Part shown: positions 10,119-21,199 of the stretch, one piece after another
Position numbering within the stretch: the first letter of the stretch is position 1
Layout: each line of letters begins with the position of its first letter
Source of the DNA: Saprolegnia diclina VS20
Taxonomy: Eukaryota > Oomycota > Saprolegniomycetes > Saprolegniales > Saprolegniaceae
Reading direction: 5' to 3'
NCBI RefSeq assembly: GCF_000281045.1
Contig: NW_008246069.1
Coordinates: 1,264,534-1,302,627, forward strand
Length of the DNA: 38,094 nucleotides
Program-made: the position numbers and the translations under genes
Notes under the pieces: model-generated
Told to the model about the DNA's origin: nothing
What the model saw: only the letters and a program-made list of their open reading frames with translations
Databases searched by the model: none

Positions 10119-13100
10119 ATGGGCGCCGGACCGTCGGTCGTCGCCGAGAGTGTCGAGCACGCGCAAGGCGTCGCCGCGCTGCACGCCCACCAATATACGG
10201 ATGCGATTGCGTGGCTGACCGCCGCGCTGTCGTCGACGCCTGACGCCGGCGCCATCTATGCGCACCGGTCGGCGGCGTACTTGGCCCTTGCCCAGCCCTC
10301 GAAAGCGCTTGACGATGCCCTTCTTGCGATCGACCTCTGCCCCATGGCTGCGCAGGGCTACGCCTGCGCAGCGCGAGCCGCCGCACGCCTGGACGGCGGC
10401 TCATGCGCCGCCCGAATGTACGTCCAAAAGGCCGTTGCGCTGGCGCCCGACGACGCTGCCGTGTGTGCGCTGCAAGATACGCTCATGGCGTCGCATGTGC
10501 CGCGGGCCGACGGTGTCAGCCACGTGTTTAGCTGGGGCGCCGGTGACGATGCGCAGCTCGGCCACGGCGCGACGACGTCCAAAGCCATGCCGACAATGCT
10601 CGACGCCTTCCGTGGACGCCAAATGGTTGCAGTAGCATGCGGTGCCATGCACACGATAGCGATCGGCGGCGCCCACGAGGTGTACGCCTGGGGCAACAAT
10701 CGGTACGGCCAGTGTGGGCTCGTTGGTGGCGACACGACGATTCTCATTCCGCAACTGGTGCCCGCCTTTGTCGGACAACCGGTGACCGCGGTCGCGTGCG
10801 GTGCCGGGCACTCGGTCGCCATTCTACATGACGGACGAGTCTTTAGCTGGGGCATTGGCGCACAAGGCCAGCTCGGGCTCGGGCCAGACGTTTCGTCGTC
10901 GCGCCCGCAGTGTCTCCCGACGATCGAGACATGCGCAGTCGCGGTTGCCTGTGGGATTGCCCACACCATGCTACTGCTGGAAACCGGCGACGTTCTAAGC
11001 TGCGGGCTTAACCAGTACGGCCAACTCGGCCTCGGCTCGACGCGAGAAGGAAGCGTCGCAACGCCCCGACGGATACCGCTCCCCGGTGGCGCCGTCCGGC
11101 ACATTGCATGCGGTGGCGCACACTCGTGTCTCGTCGACGCTGCTGGTGTCATATTTACCTGTGGCTCCAACAGCTGCGGTCAGCTCGGGCTTGGCCACTA
11201 CAACGACACCGGTACGTTTACGGCCATAAGTGGTCTGCCACCTGTCGCGCTCGCCGTGTGCGGCGAAGAGTTTTCGGCGGCGCTCACCAAAGACAAGTGC
11301 AACATCTTTACATGGGGGCTCGGCCTGGCTGGTCAAATGGGCGACGGGTCTAGCGACGGCTACTGCGACCCGCACCTTGTGCCCGACCTTCCAGAGACCA
11401 TCGACTTTCTCTGCGCCGGTCAAGCCCAAGTCTTTGCGCTTTGCGACACTGGCAGCGTCTATACGTGGGGGTTGCCGGGCGATCGAGCGTTTGACATGGC
11501 GTCCATGGTCCCTCGGCCGCAAAAGGTCGGTGCTTTCTTCGGCAAGAAACGAATTCAAATGCTCGCATGTGGGCGAAAACACTATATCTTGCTCGCGCGC
11601 GGGGCCGTCGCGCACCGGACGACCTTGCAGTGGGCTAAGAACACGACGCGTTTCATCGCCGGTGCATGGGCCAAGTTTGAGCTCACGACGTACGATAACC
11701 TCGGTGGCCGGTGCTCGACCGGGGGCTATGTCTTTACGAGCCATCTCTCGCTGTGCGACGCAGATGATGCGGCGACAACCCTTGGTTTGGCCTCAAAGGT
11801 CGATGACGCGCAAGACACGGCGGTTGAAATCAACGACAACATGGACGGGACCTACAGCGGACGGTGTCGCTGCTATCGCGCCGGGTCGTACCTCTTGCAT
11901 GTGACGCTGGACGCCATCGGTATTCAAGACCATCCGCTAGCGCTGACAGTAGCACCGGCGCGCGTGTGCCCGGCACAGTGCAGTGTGGTCTGGCCACCGG
12001 ACGTGGCCTTTCCGCTCGTGCAGCCGCCATGCGCCACCGTCGAGGTGCAAGTGACCTTGCACGACGCGTTTGGCAACCGAGTAGTCCCATGCACCGCCGC
12101 CGACGACGAGAACGACGACGTTGACGAGCCCGCGGTTCACTACCAGATCGTCGACAGCGACAATCGCGTTGTGACCAAGGCCAGTGGTGGGCAGCCATTG
12201 ACATTACACTGGCCGTCAGCACCCGGCGCGTACACGCTCGACCTTGGTCTCAATGGTCTCCGCGGCGAGAGTGAGGTGCGCGGCAGTTCGTATTCGCTAC
12301 GCGTTCATGCCTCAAATGCCGACACGTTGCGACAAGTAGCCCACCAGTTGACGGTCTCGGTGCCGACGACGAGTGTCGTGGGCGAGACGATGGCGCTGCG
12401 CGTTCTCGCACCCGAGGCGCTTCCACTAGACTGCTACTTTGTGCTACAATTTCATTCGTTGCTGGCCGAGCACGGCCTTAGCGCGAGAGCGCTCGTGCGC
12501 TGGGGCGCGTCCGACCCGCTGACACCGACCTCGGTGACGGTATCCGACCATCCATTCACAGCCACCCATACCATCAAAGTCGCAGGCACGTACGCAGTGG
12601 TGGCCACCATCACGAACGGCGCTGACGCACATACCATCGGCGAGGTACCCCTCGAGATGACACCGGGACGCGCGTCGCATGAGTTTACGTTTGTCAGCAA
12701 CGCGCGGCAGCTTTTGTCCGAGTGGACCAATAGCGACGTTGCGCTGACACTGCTTCTCGACCTTCGTGACGCGTTTGGCAACAGCGCGGCACTGCATGAC
12801 GACGACGACGTCACCGCATGGGTCGCGCCCACACAGGACGACACGCCGCCCAGAGACGGTTTACGCATGTTGGAGAATCGCGGCAGTCGTGTGAGCTTTC
12901 TCCTGCCAAGTGGCGGCTCCGAGCGCCTTGGCGCCTCCGCGTGGCTGCACATACATTTGAACGGGCACCCCATCGAGTACGCTCCATTTGCACTACTACG
13001 AGACGACGAAAAGCCATCGCCGCCGATCATGACAGTCGAGAGCCTCCCGCCGCCCCTTCAGGACGCCGCGAGTATCGAGCGGCTCCGGCTCGAAGAGGCC

Positions 13101-13229
13101 ACGCGTCGACGGGCCACCGAGGCGTTGCGGCGGGAGCGCCAGAAGCGGCGTGACGAACTTGCCAAGCAACTCGCTTTACAGAGCATGCGGCGGACCGGCG
13201 GCGGCTTTACCGTTCAGTTTACACCCTAA
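10119..13229 (+). CDS. TPR / RCC1-propeller / filamin-repeat protein
   Basis: An intronless gene for a 1,036-residue multidomain protein. Residues of about 14-120 form three TPR-like helical pairs. Residues of about 133-490 are RCC1 repeats, each showing the pattern VFSWG-GxxGQLG followed by a V-A-CG-x-H motif (for example CGAMHTIAI, CGAGHSVAI, CGGAHSCLV). From about 509 to 965 there are about four filamin/ABP280-type immunoglobulin repeats; the first is clearest, with DNMDGTYSGRCRCYRAGSYLLHV-like features and an ending like HPLALTV. Residues of about 985-1022 are a highly charged Arg/Glu coiled coil. The N-terminus MGAGPS fits an N-myristoylation signal (Gly2, Ser6). The combination suggests a membrane-tethered scaffold linking an exchange-factor-like propeller to the cytoskeleton (inference). 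It is divergently paired with the kinesin. Confidence 0.88.
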   Translation: MGAGPSVVAESVEHAQGVAALHAHQYTDAIAWLTAALSSTPDAGAIYAHRSAAYLALAQPSKALDDALLAIDLCPMAAQGYACAARAAARLDGGSCAARMYVQKAVALAPDDAAVCALQDTLMASHVPRADGVSHVFSWGAGDDAQLGHGATTSKAMPTMLDAFRGRQMVAVACGAMHTIAIGGAHEVYAWGNNRYGQCGLVGGDTTILIPQLVPAFVGQPVTAVACGAGHSVAILHDGRVFSWGIGAQGQLGLGPDVSSSRPQCLPTIETCAVAVACGIAHTMLLLETGDVLSCGLNQYGQLGLGSTREGSVATPRRIPLPGGAVRHIACGGAHSCLVDAAGVIFTCGSNSCGQLGLGHYNDTGTFTAISGLPPVALAVCGEEFSAALTKDKCNIFTWGLGLAGQMGDGSSDGYCDPHLVPDLPETIDFLCAGQAQVFALCDTGSVYTWGLPGDRAFDMASMVPRPQKVGAFFGKKRIQMLACGRKHYILLARGAVAHRTTLQWAKNTTRFIAGAWAKFELTTYDNLGGRCSTGGYVFTSHLSLCDADDAATTLGLASKVDDAQDTAVEINDNMDGTYSGRCRCYRAGSYLLHVTLDAIGIQDHPLALTVAPARVCPAQCSVVWPPDVAFPLVQPPCATVEVQVTLHDAFGNRVVPCTAADDENDDVDEPAVHYQIVDSDNRVVTKASGGQPLTLHWPSAPGAYTLDLGLNGLRGESEVRGSSYSLRVHASNADTLRQVAHQLTVSVPTTSVVGETMALRVLAPEALPLDCYFVLQFHSLLAEHGLSARALVRWGASDPLTPTSVTVSDHPFTATHTIKVAGTYAVVATITNGADAHTIGEVPLEMTPGRASHEFTFVSNARQLLSEWTNSDVALTLLLDLRDAFGNSAALHDDDDVTAWVAPTQDDTPPRDGLRMLENRGSRVSFLLPSGGSERLGASAWLHIHLNGHPIEYAPFALLRDDEKPSPPIMTVESLPPPLQDAASIERLRLEEATRRRATEALRRERQKRRDELAKQLALQSMRRTGGGFTVQFTP

Positions 13230-13387
13230 GCCGGCTTCGAGTACATAGGAAAATGTCAGTAGTATTGCTCTTGCGACCACCTTTGCCAAACGTCTGCGAC
13301 AGACAACACCAGTCGCACGCGCTGTCGTCGATGTGTGCGTTGACCGTTCTAGCATTGAGCCTACGAGCTGGTGTCGGTTTGGGTCAC

Positions 13388-13420
13388 AGCTATCCATCTA
13401 TCTATCCAGCTATCTATCCG
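13388..13420 (+). repeat. Imperfect TATC microsatellite
   Basis: Alternating units of TATC and TATCCAGC/TATCCATC run for about 30 bp between two plus-strand genes, upstream of the start at 13490. It lies in the probable promoter or leader of the downstream membrane protein. Confidence 0.7.
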
Positions 13421-13489
13421 TGGCGTTGGATAGTTGAAAATAGGTCGATTGCGGGCAAGCAGTTACGCAGGTGCGGCAATTCGACTCGG

Positions 13490-16182
13490 ATGCGTCGGCT
13501 AGCGTCGTTGCGGAATCGCGTGCAGCCGCTTTTGTTGGAGCTGCACGACCACCTCGTCGTGCCCCGTGACGTCCGGGGTACCGAGAGCGACGCGACGGAG
13601 CGCGCCCTCGCGTACCTCGGGCGCCCCAAGAGGTACATACGCGGTCAATGAGGACACAACGTGCCAATGCATCGTAGATGTGTGAGTCGCTTCTGGTCTG
13701 AGAAGGCGCGGCTGCTTCTGGATGCACTCCAGATCTACGGCCTTGTGTGGCAGCTGGCCCAGTCGTGGCCGTGGCCGTCGGCGTGGCTATCGTCGACCCG
13801 CTGGACTGCAGCGTTCAACCTCGATGTGCTGAGTTTCCTCTCCACGGGTGCTGGCCTGGGCATGAAGGCGCCGCCCTTCTCTCTCTGGTACCCGGTTTGG
13901 TCGTCTCGCATCCATCAACACTCTGTTGTAGGGGCGAACTCCGCGGGTCCTACTGGCTGTACGCACTGGTGTACGCACTCTTGCCGTGGGCAGCAGTGCT
14001 CTACTACAAAGCGCGAGCTCGGCACTGGCGGGTTCGCGGTGACGCGCGCTTCCTCGTCTTTGCCGCCCGTCTCGAGAACCGGCTACTGGGGCTGTTTCAA
14101 TTCCTGTACCTTCCGATCGCGCTCGCCCTCAGTCGTCTCGTCAACTGCACGGTGGTGCCCAACCCTCTCGACGCGTACGCCTCGGACGTGGTGCTCAGTG
14201 TGGACCCGACGATCTCGTGCCATAGTCCACTTCACATGTACAGCAAAGAAGGTCGCAATTTCCCAGAGCTCACGCACAGTGGTGTAGCACCTTGGGCGTT
14301 GGGATTGGCGGTGTCGTAGGGCTGCCATTCCTCCTCGGCTTTCCGTGGCTATTACATCGGCGGATCCACTGCGCTGGAGTCGCGTGCAGCCAAGGTACTT
14401 GCACTCGCGAGAGCTTGTCCAGCATCCAGTATATTGGCGTAGACGCCCACGAAGAAATTGTCTCGGCCATCGAGTTGAGCTACCTTGTCGGTATCTCGGA
14501 CGACTATGATCTCTTGTACGTGCCGCAGTACGCATCGTACACGAGGCGACACGCCAACCTGCCCGTGTATCGGTGTCTCTATAAGCTCAGTCTTCTTCTT
14601 ATTTGCACGCTGCTGCGATCGCAGTTTCCAAACATTGAGAACCAGCCACTGCAAGGCACGCTTTTCTTTGCTCTACTGGCGCTGCGCTTCCTCTTCCAAT
14701 GCTACGACTACCCGTACCGCCTCTCGTCGACCAACCATTGTATGGTGTTTTTAAACCTGGTACTGGTGTTTGACGGGGTCATGGGTACGTCATTTTTTTC
14801 GGTTGTATTATGTACGCAATTTGTCTAGTGTTCTTGTCGGCCAACAATGTTCGAAGCGCGCTCACGGTCGCGTCGGTCAAGGTGCTCTGCCTCACCTTTG
14901 TCCATACATGGGCCATCGTCGTGCTGAGTGTGTGGGGCGTCCTTGTCTTCCTCGCATGGCGGCGCATGCAGCTGACGTGGCCGACCCATCGTCGCATGAA
15001 AGCGCTGGTGGCGCACGCCCCTACTGTACGGGCGTGGGTCGAGACGGTCCAAGCGGCGCAGGAATTACTTCACAAGGTGTCTTGGTGTTTCTATCGATGT
15101 ACAAATTGTCATGCGCGTAGGACTATGCGTCCCCGACATTGGTCAAGCCCACAGTCGAGCTCGGCGACATGGTAACAGCGCTGCAAGCCCACGCCTCGGA
15201 AGCGTTGCGCTTGCGCCACCTCTTGCATGTACGATGGTCGGTGGCTACATGACAATATTCTCCACTTTGCACCATAGCGCCCTTTGCACGACCTAGCGCT
15301 GCACGTGCAAGCTGCGTACATTGAGTCGGCGGCCACGTCGGCGATGCCGTCGTCGCTCCTCGACAGCTGCGTCGACAGCTTGGCCGCAGAGCTCGAGCGA
15401 TACCAGGTACGACACCCTCGACACCGCAAAACCGACAACTTGTCCACAATGTTCGGTAGGAAAAACATGCGCTTTTGCACCCCCGCAAGCGAGATGCGCT
15501 CTTCAAGCTGCGCGTGCTTCACACCCTTGTCGACGAGCACAGCGGCAAGCACGACAAGGTGGCATCGTTCTCTGCACCAAGGATACGCCGCGCTCCTGTC
15601 GATGACGTCCTCGTCGCCATGGACCCGGCACTCTACGTCTGGTCCACCTGGGACCCGTCGACGTTGCTCCTCGCTCCCAACTGCGGCGCGCCAGCGCCGA
15701 ACCTTCTCTCGGTGCGGTGGTACCTGGCGCTATACCACACAAACCTTCGCATGGGTTATGTCGCGACGGTCACGGCCATCGATGTGGTGACGCTCTGGGT
15801 CCATCTCGACGTTCTTCTTTGCTTTGAGAATGCAGAGCCTTGTGTTCGCAGTGGCTGGCTACGCTTGGCCGACATGTCCTCGGACGTCCATGCGCACCTT
15901 CTGCAATGCAACGACCCCGATACCCTCCACGTCTTTGCGACTCTACCGCACGCCCCGACGCCACGTGTCATCTCGGTGCCCCGCCTGCAATCGCTGTTGG
16001 ATCGCTCGGCCGAGATCACATCCGACCTTGTCGCGGACTGGCAAGATGTCTTGTATGAGTGGGAGGTGGCCTTTGTGTATTTTGAGAAGCGGCGGCCGTC
16101 GAGCTTGGACCGGCGCAAAATTCAAGCGTGGTTTCGGGCCTACCACGCTGCGCGGTGTGTCAGCACGACGAGTGCTTTCTGA
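13490..16182 (+). CDS. Multi-pass membrane protein, family not recognised
   Basis: Nine predicted exons join in frame into 771 residues: 13490-13632, 13678-13887, 13932-14237, 14288-14394, 14443-14784, 14829-15076, 15121-15228, 15278-15406, 15460-16182. About six to seven hydrophobic segments are visible, including SYWLYALVYALLPWAAVLYY, LLGLFQFLYLPIALAL, TLGVGIGGVVGLPFLLGF, LYKLSLLLICTLL, LFFALLALRFLF and VLCLTFVHTWAIVVLSVWG. A soluble part of about 400 residues follows. The Cys/Asn-rich stretch LVNCTVVPNPLDAY between early segments would be a loop. The general plan, a membrane core with an acidic loop and long C-tail, is like the large oomycete families sometimes called TRP-like, but I see no diagnostic motif. 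The 48-nt intron at 14395-14442 is a multiple of three and could be retained without a frameshift. An upstream in-frame ATG exists; 13490 is the conservative start. Confidence 0.7.
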
Positions 16183-16574
16183 GCCACAAGTGATCGCCCC
16201 CAATAAGCAACCAGCCATTTGGGTAAGCAGTTTGACGCCGCATAGGGCAGCCTCCCTTGCGATACTTTATCAACGATGATTGTTTGTTCTTGCAATGACG
16301 CGCAGAAGAGCCACAGCTCAAAGTCTGGTCGCTCTGCATGACAGTAGTGGTGCGACTTCTGGTCGTCGCGCTGCGCAGGGTTAGGGTACTATCGCCAGAC
16401 ACACTTTGAAAGGCTAGAGGGCAGTGGAGATGCGAGCTGTCGTGGCCTCCATTGAGAAGGTCAATAGGTCATGACAAGCGTATCGTCATGTTGTTCGTAT
16501 GCCATGGACGGTCGTTGGCTATTTTATTCGTTGGAGCTATCTATTACATTTGTGTTAAATAAGGGTGCGCGCGT
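16183..16574. other. Convergent 3' region
   Basis: This stretch lies between the stops of a plus-strand and a minus-strand gene. It is richer in A/T than the flanking exons and has no coding features. It presumably carries both 3' ends. Confidence 0.5.
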
Positions 16575-17796
16575 CTACAAGTGGGGTAGCATCTTGCAGC
16601 TCGCAGCGCGTTTTGGGGTTGATGACATCGTCGGTGCTTCGACTTTGATTTGAATCTGGGAGCGCGATTTGATTGGGCAATGGAGGTACGCCAGTGACGC
16701 GCCGTCGTCGGGCAACAGCGTCGGCGACTGCGGCGCGCCGTTCGGGTGCTGTAAATACAGCACCGGGTCGAACGTGATGCTTTTGCCCAAAGCAATGCCC
16801 ATGTCGGAGGCCTCGCTCTGGCGCTGCAGCTTCGCGAAGTACGCACTCAGCGTCGGGAGCCGCGCTGTCGCTACGACCGCATCCGGCTTGTCGGTGAGGA
16901 GGTCGTAAAAGCGCTTGAGCTGGGCCACGTACGCGCCGAGATCGGGTTCGTCGACCCACTAAGGTGGACAATATTGTCCTCGACAGCAACAGAATCTCTT
17001 TGTCGTACGTGCTCGACAAAGAAGAACATGGCGTCGCTGAAGTACTCGATGCTCAACGCGGGCTGGCCGTGGCTGTCGCTCTCCCAAGCATCGTGGATGA
17101 TGGTCGAGGCCAAGCTGTCGATCCACTCGGTTGTGAGCCCTAAGCGCACTGCTCTATCGCTGCCGCGGCGACCGCGCGACGCACCCGAGAGTAGCTGCGA
17201 GTACAGACGCGCATACTGCTGTTTGCTCATCGTTGGGTCGTCCTTGGACTTGATTTGGCACTGCCTATGCAAGGTAGAGACTTCATACGCAAACACACTC
17301 GGCAGTAGCTTGCGTACCACAGCGACCGCAGCCACTTCCGCACATTCGGATGCGTCATAATGGCGGACCGCTTGATCTGTAGCTCGCGGTGCCGCCGGAG
17401 GATGTCCTGCACGTCGCGCGTGAGCGTCACGGGTGCCTTCTTGGTTGCGCTCTGCGCGCGCCGCGGCGGTCGCGAGTGCGCCTTCTTGGGGCTCTCGCGC
17501 GGCAGCGACGAGGCCAGGAGAGTGTCGTCTTCGAGCGGCGCCTCGGCGACCGTGGCGAGCGCACCAGGTACCGATGCCTCGGCCAAAGGAAGTGCAAAGT
17601 CGTACGCGTTGTCCATGAACGCTTGGTACACGCGCTGCATCGTCTCTTCCGAGCTCGTGAGTGTGTCGTCGATCGCGAGGCGTGCGCGGTGCGCCGCGCG
17701 CTCTTCGAGCTTGGCGAGGAAGGCGCCGAGGCTCTCGGCCTCGGCGCGGAGGTCGGCCATCGTCAGCGAGTCCCATATCGTGAAGCGTCGAATCAT
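16575..17796 (-). CDS. Uncharacterised soluble protein
   Basis: Three exons (17318-17796, 17009-17264, 16575-16958) joined by introns of 53 and 50 nt give 372 residues. The first in-frame ATG is at 17796, opening MIRRFTIWDSLTMADLRAE; a second ATG at 17760 is a possible alternative. The N-terminal third is helical and acidic (EAESLGAFLAKLEERAAHRAR), followed by a basic Pro/Arg linker and KAPVTLTRDVQDILRRHREL. The central part, from KWLRSLWQCQIKSKDDPTMS through TEWIDSLASTIIHDAWESDS to FFFVEHWVDEPDLGAYVAQL, is made of amphipathic helices. It recalls the EF-hand-like helical modules of flagellar proteins, but no calcium loop is complete. I do not recognise the family; a flagellar role is only a guess. 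Confidence 0.65.
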
Positions 17797-18358
17797 ATAC
17801 GCGTCGTCTACGCTACCTCCATGCCCCGGCCGTGCCGTCGCTTCCGCCCAAGCAAACGACGACCAAGACAAATCGGTTATTTATAGCGCGCCACGTCAGA
17901 AACACTGTAAATAGTGTGATATCGTATATAGTGTACATAGCCTTCACGCGCAACCAAGTCGGTGACTTCGTCGGGGGATGATCATGGCCGCTTTAGCCTG
18001 CGCAAGCTGCCTGTGCATGTTGACCTAGCGGCGGCAAAGAAGAGTCCAAAGAGCTCGGCGACGATCCAGCATGGCATCATGCACCAAGCGCAAGAGAAAA
18101 TGGTGGGATAAGCTTTCTATAAGCTTGGCAACGGCGTGGTCGTGATGGCGTCGAAGTCAACCCGGCTCACGACCTGGTGACGCGTGGAGCAGCATGGGCC
18201 AAGCATAGTAGCGTTGCGTGGCCCTGCCTGAAATGAAAGAGCCTGAGCAGCTGCGCCGACCAAGTCCCTTGCGTGCTTACGATACAGGAGAAAGTCATGG
18301 CGCATCGTATGTATTATGTGAAGCGGGTATCGCTACGCCATGCGAGCAAGCAACACCA

Positions 18359-18361
<3 letters not shown>
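17797..18361. other. Gap with an orphan coding-like segment
   Basis: This stretch lies between a minus-strand gene start and the 3' end of ATP synthase beta copy 1. It contains an open frame on the plus strand at 17941-18111 with no ATG near its beginning, reading SGDDHGRFSLRKLPVHVDLA, then AAKKSPKSSATIQHGIMHQA, to a stop. Its composition looks coding. It could be the last exon of a gene whose earlier exons I cannot see, or a fragment of a disrupted gene. The final 250 bases are probably 3' untranslated region of the ATP synthase gene. Confidence 0.35.
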
Positions 18362-19893
<1,532 letters not shown>

Positions 19894-19940
19894 GTTGGAG
19901 CTTCTTTTGTACTGAAGCCGCAGCCACACAACAGCGATTG

Positions 19941-19984
19941 CCGGATACGACCGCGCGTATCCGGTATTGGCGCCGTCTATCCGG
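19941..19984 (-). promoter_or_regulatory. CCGGATA motif cluster upstream of ATP synthase beta copy 1
   Basis: Two oppositely oriented copies form a perfect inverted repeat, arms CCGGATACG (19941-19949) and CGTATCCGG (19956-19964), with a 6-nt loop. A third copy lies at 19978-19984. They sit 48-91 bp upstream of the start codon. The same heptamer occurs at similar distances upstream of three other genes here, which suggests a transcription-factor site (inference). Confidence 0.5.
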
Positions 19985-20009
19985 ACATTGGTATGCGGAT
20001 GCGCGGGGA

Positions 20010-20626
20010 TTGGCCCAAGCAATGGAAAGCGAGCCAATCCGAATGGAAAGGGACGTGCGAGGGAGCCAATGAACGGCATGGACTTCGGCATGGCGCGTGA
20101 CGGCCGATTTGAAATTCGAGATTCGGGATATCCAAGAAAATTGGGTTGTTCCCGTGGGCATTTGATTTCCTCGGTATTGCGATCGTCGACTGCGGTTTAG
20201 TACGCAGAAAAGGCGCCTAGTTACGATCGACATGGACGATATCCTGTAAAGGAAGATGAGCGTTGGAATGCAGACGACGTTGGACGAGAGAGACCCGACG
20301 AATTTCACCTGATCGAGTCGGCGTCGACGTGTCTTGCGTTCTAGTTCGTGGCGACGAATATGCTGCATCCAAGGGTCTTGCGTCGGCGTGGCAGCCGTGG
20401 GTACGTCGATACTCAGTGAACGAACGCTCGCGCGCTTCTGTGAGCGGCTACCGCAAGTAGCATCTCGTCGTATCGTGCGGTCGAAATGGCATGGCGTGGT
20501 TGATGATGGATCCAATGCTCATCAGTAAGGCCAATGGGGAAGGCGTTCTTTTGCCCATAAGATAGCAATAAGATCTCTCGAAGTCGACCAGTTTGTGTCT
20601 CAACAATTGCGGCAAAAGCGGCGTTT
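20010..20626. other. Spacer segment of the inverted repeat, left part
   Basis: No gene was recognised. Short open frames exist on both strands but show neither domain features nor splice patterns like those of neighbouring genes. The first part presumably belongs to the upstream control region of ATP synthase beta copy 1. Confidence 0.4.
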
Positions 20627-21199
20627 TTATACACAATCCGACGAAACATGGGGCGCAAAATAACAAAACGAGAGGAAGCACACGTCTGCGCAGCATGCAA
20701 TTAACATCGCCGGTGGGTCAAGCAGAAATGCACTGTCTGGGCAAAAGGTGGTCGTCAATATGTATCTTGGCCACGTGAGCGCTATCATAAGCAAGTCTCT
20801 GCAGTTGTTGAAGGCAGTCGACCTGGACATAGCTGTTTCGGGAGGTGGTCTCTCGACTCCAACAGCGACTGACGGCAGCGGCGAGGCGTGTGTGTGCCGC
20901 AGGCTGAAACGAGGTGGTAGCCAAGCCACTCGTCGTGGAGCTGGGCGTTGCTTACTCCGTTGGAACAGGTACATCGCTTGGATACGCTGCAGCAAACGTT
21001 CAAGACGCCGTTTGGTCCGGAACACAGCGCGAATCGAAGCCGCTTCGGGCGTCTCGGGGCGGAAGACTCGGTCGTTTCGGGCTAGCCAGGCGGCGAGGAG
21101 CACGCAAGCGCGTAGAATCGGCCACACGATGCCAACCGCGCGTCGCTGATAGCGTTGGAAGGTCACCAGCGGTGCAAACAAGCAAGTCTCTGCAGCCAT
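20627..21199 (-). mobile_element. Probable decayed non-LTR retroelement fragment
   Basis: A 190-codon open frame contains VWPILRACVLLAAWLARNDRVFRPETPE. That arrangement of W, RND and VF resembles the segment found near the C-terminus of LINE-type reverse transcriptase polyproteins. An Arg-rich helical stretch (KRRLERLLQRIQAMYLF) follows, as in such elements. The second half of the frame (from about 20,930 down) loses this character and looks like non-coding DNA read by chance. No polymerase core or endonuclease is present, so this is at most a 3' relic. Its family assignment rests on pattern only. Confidence 0.42.
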
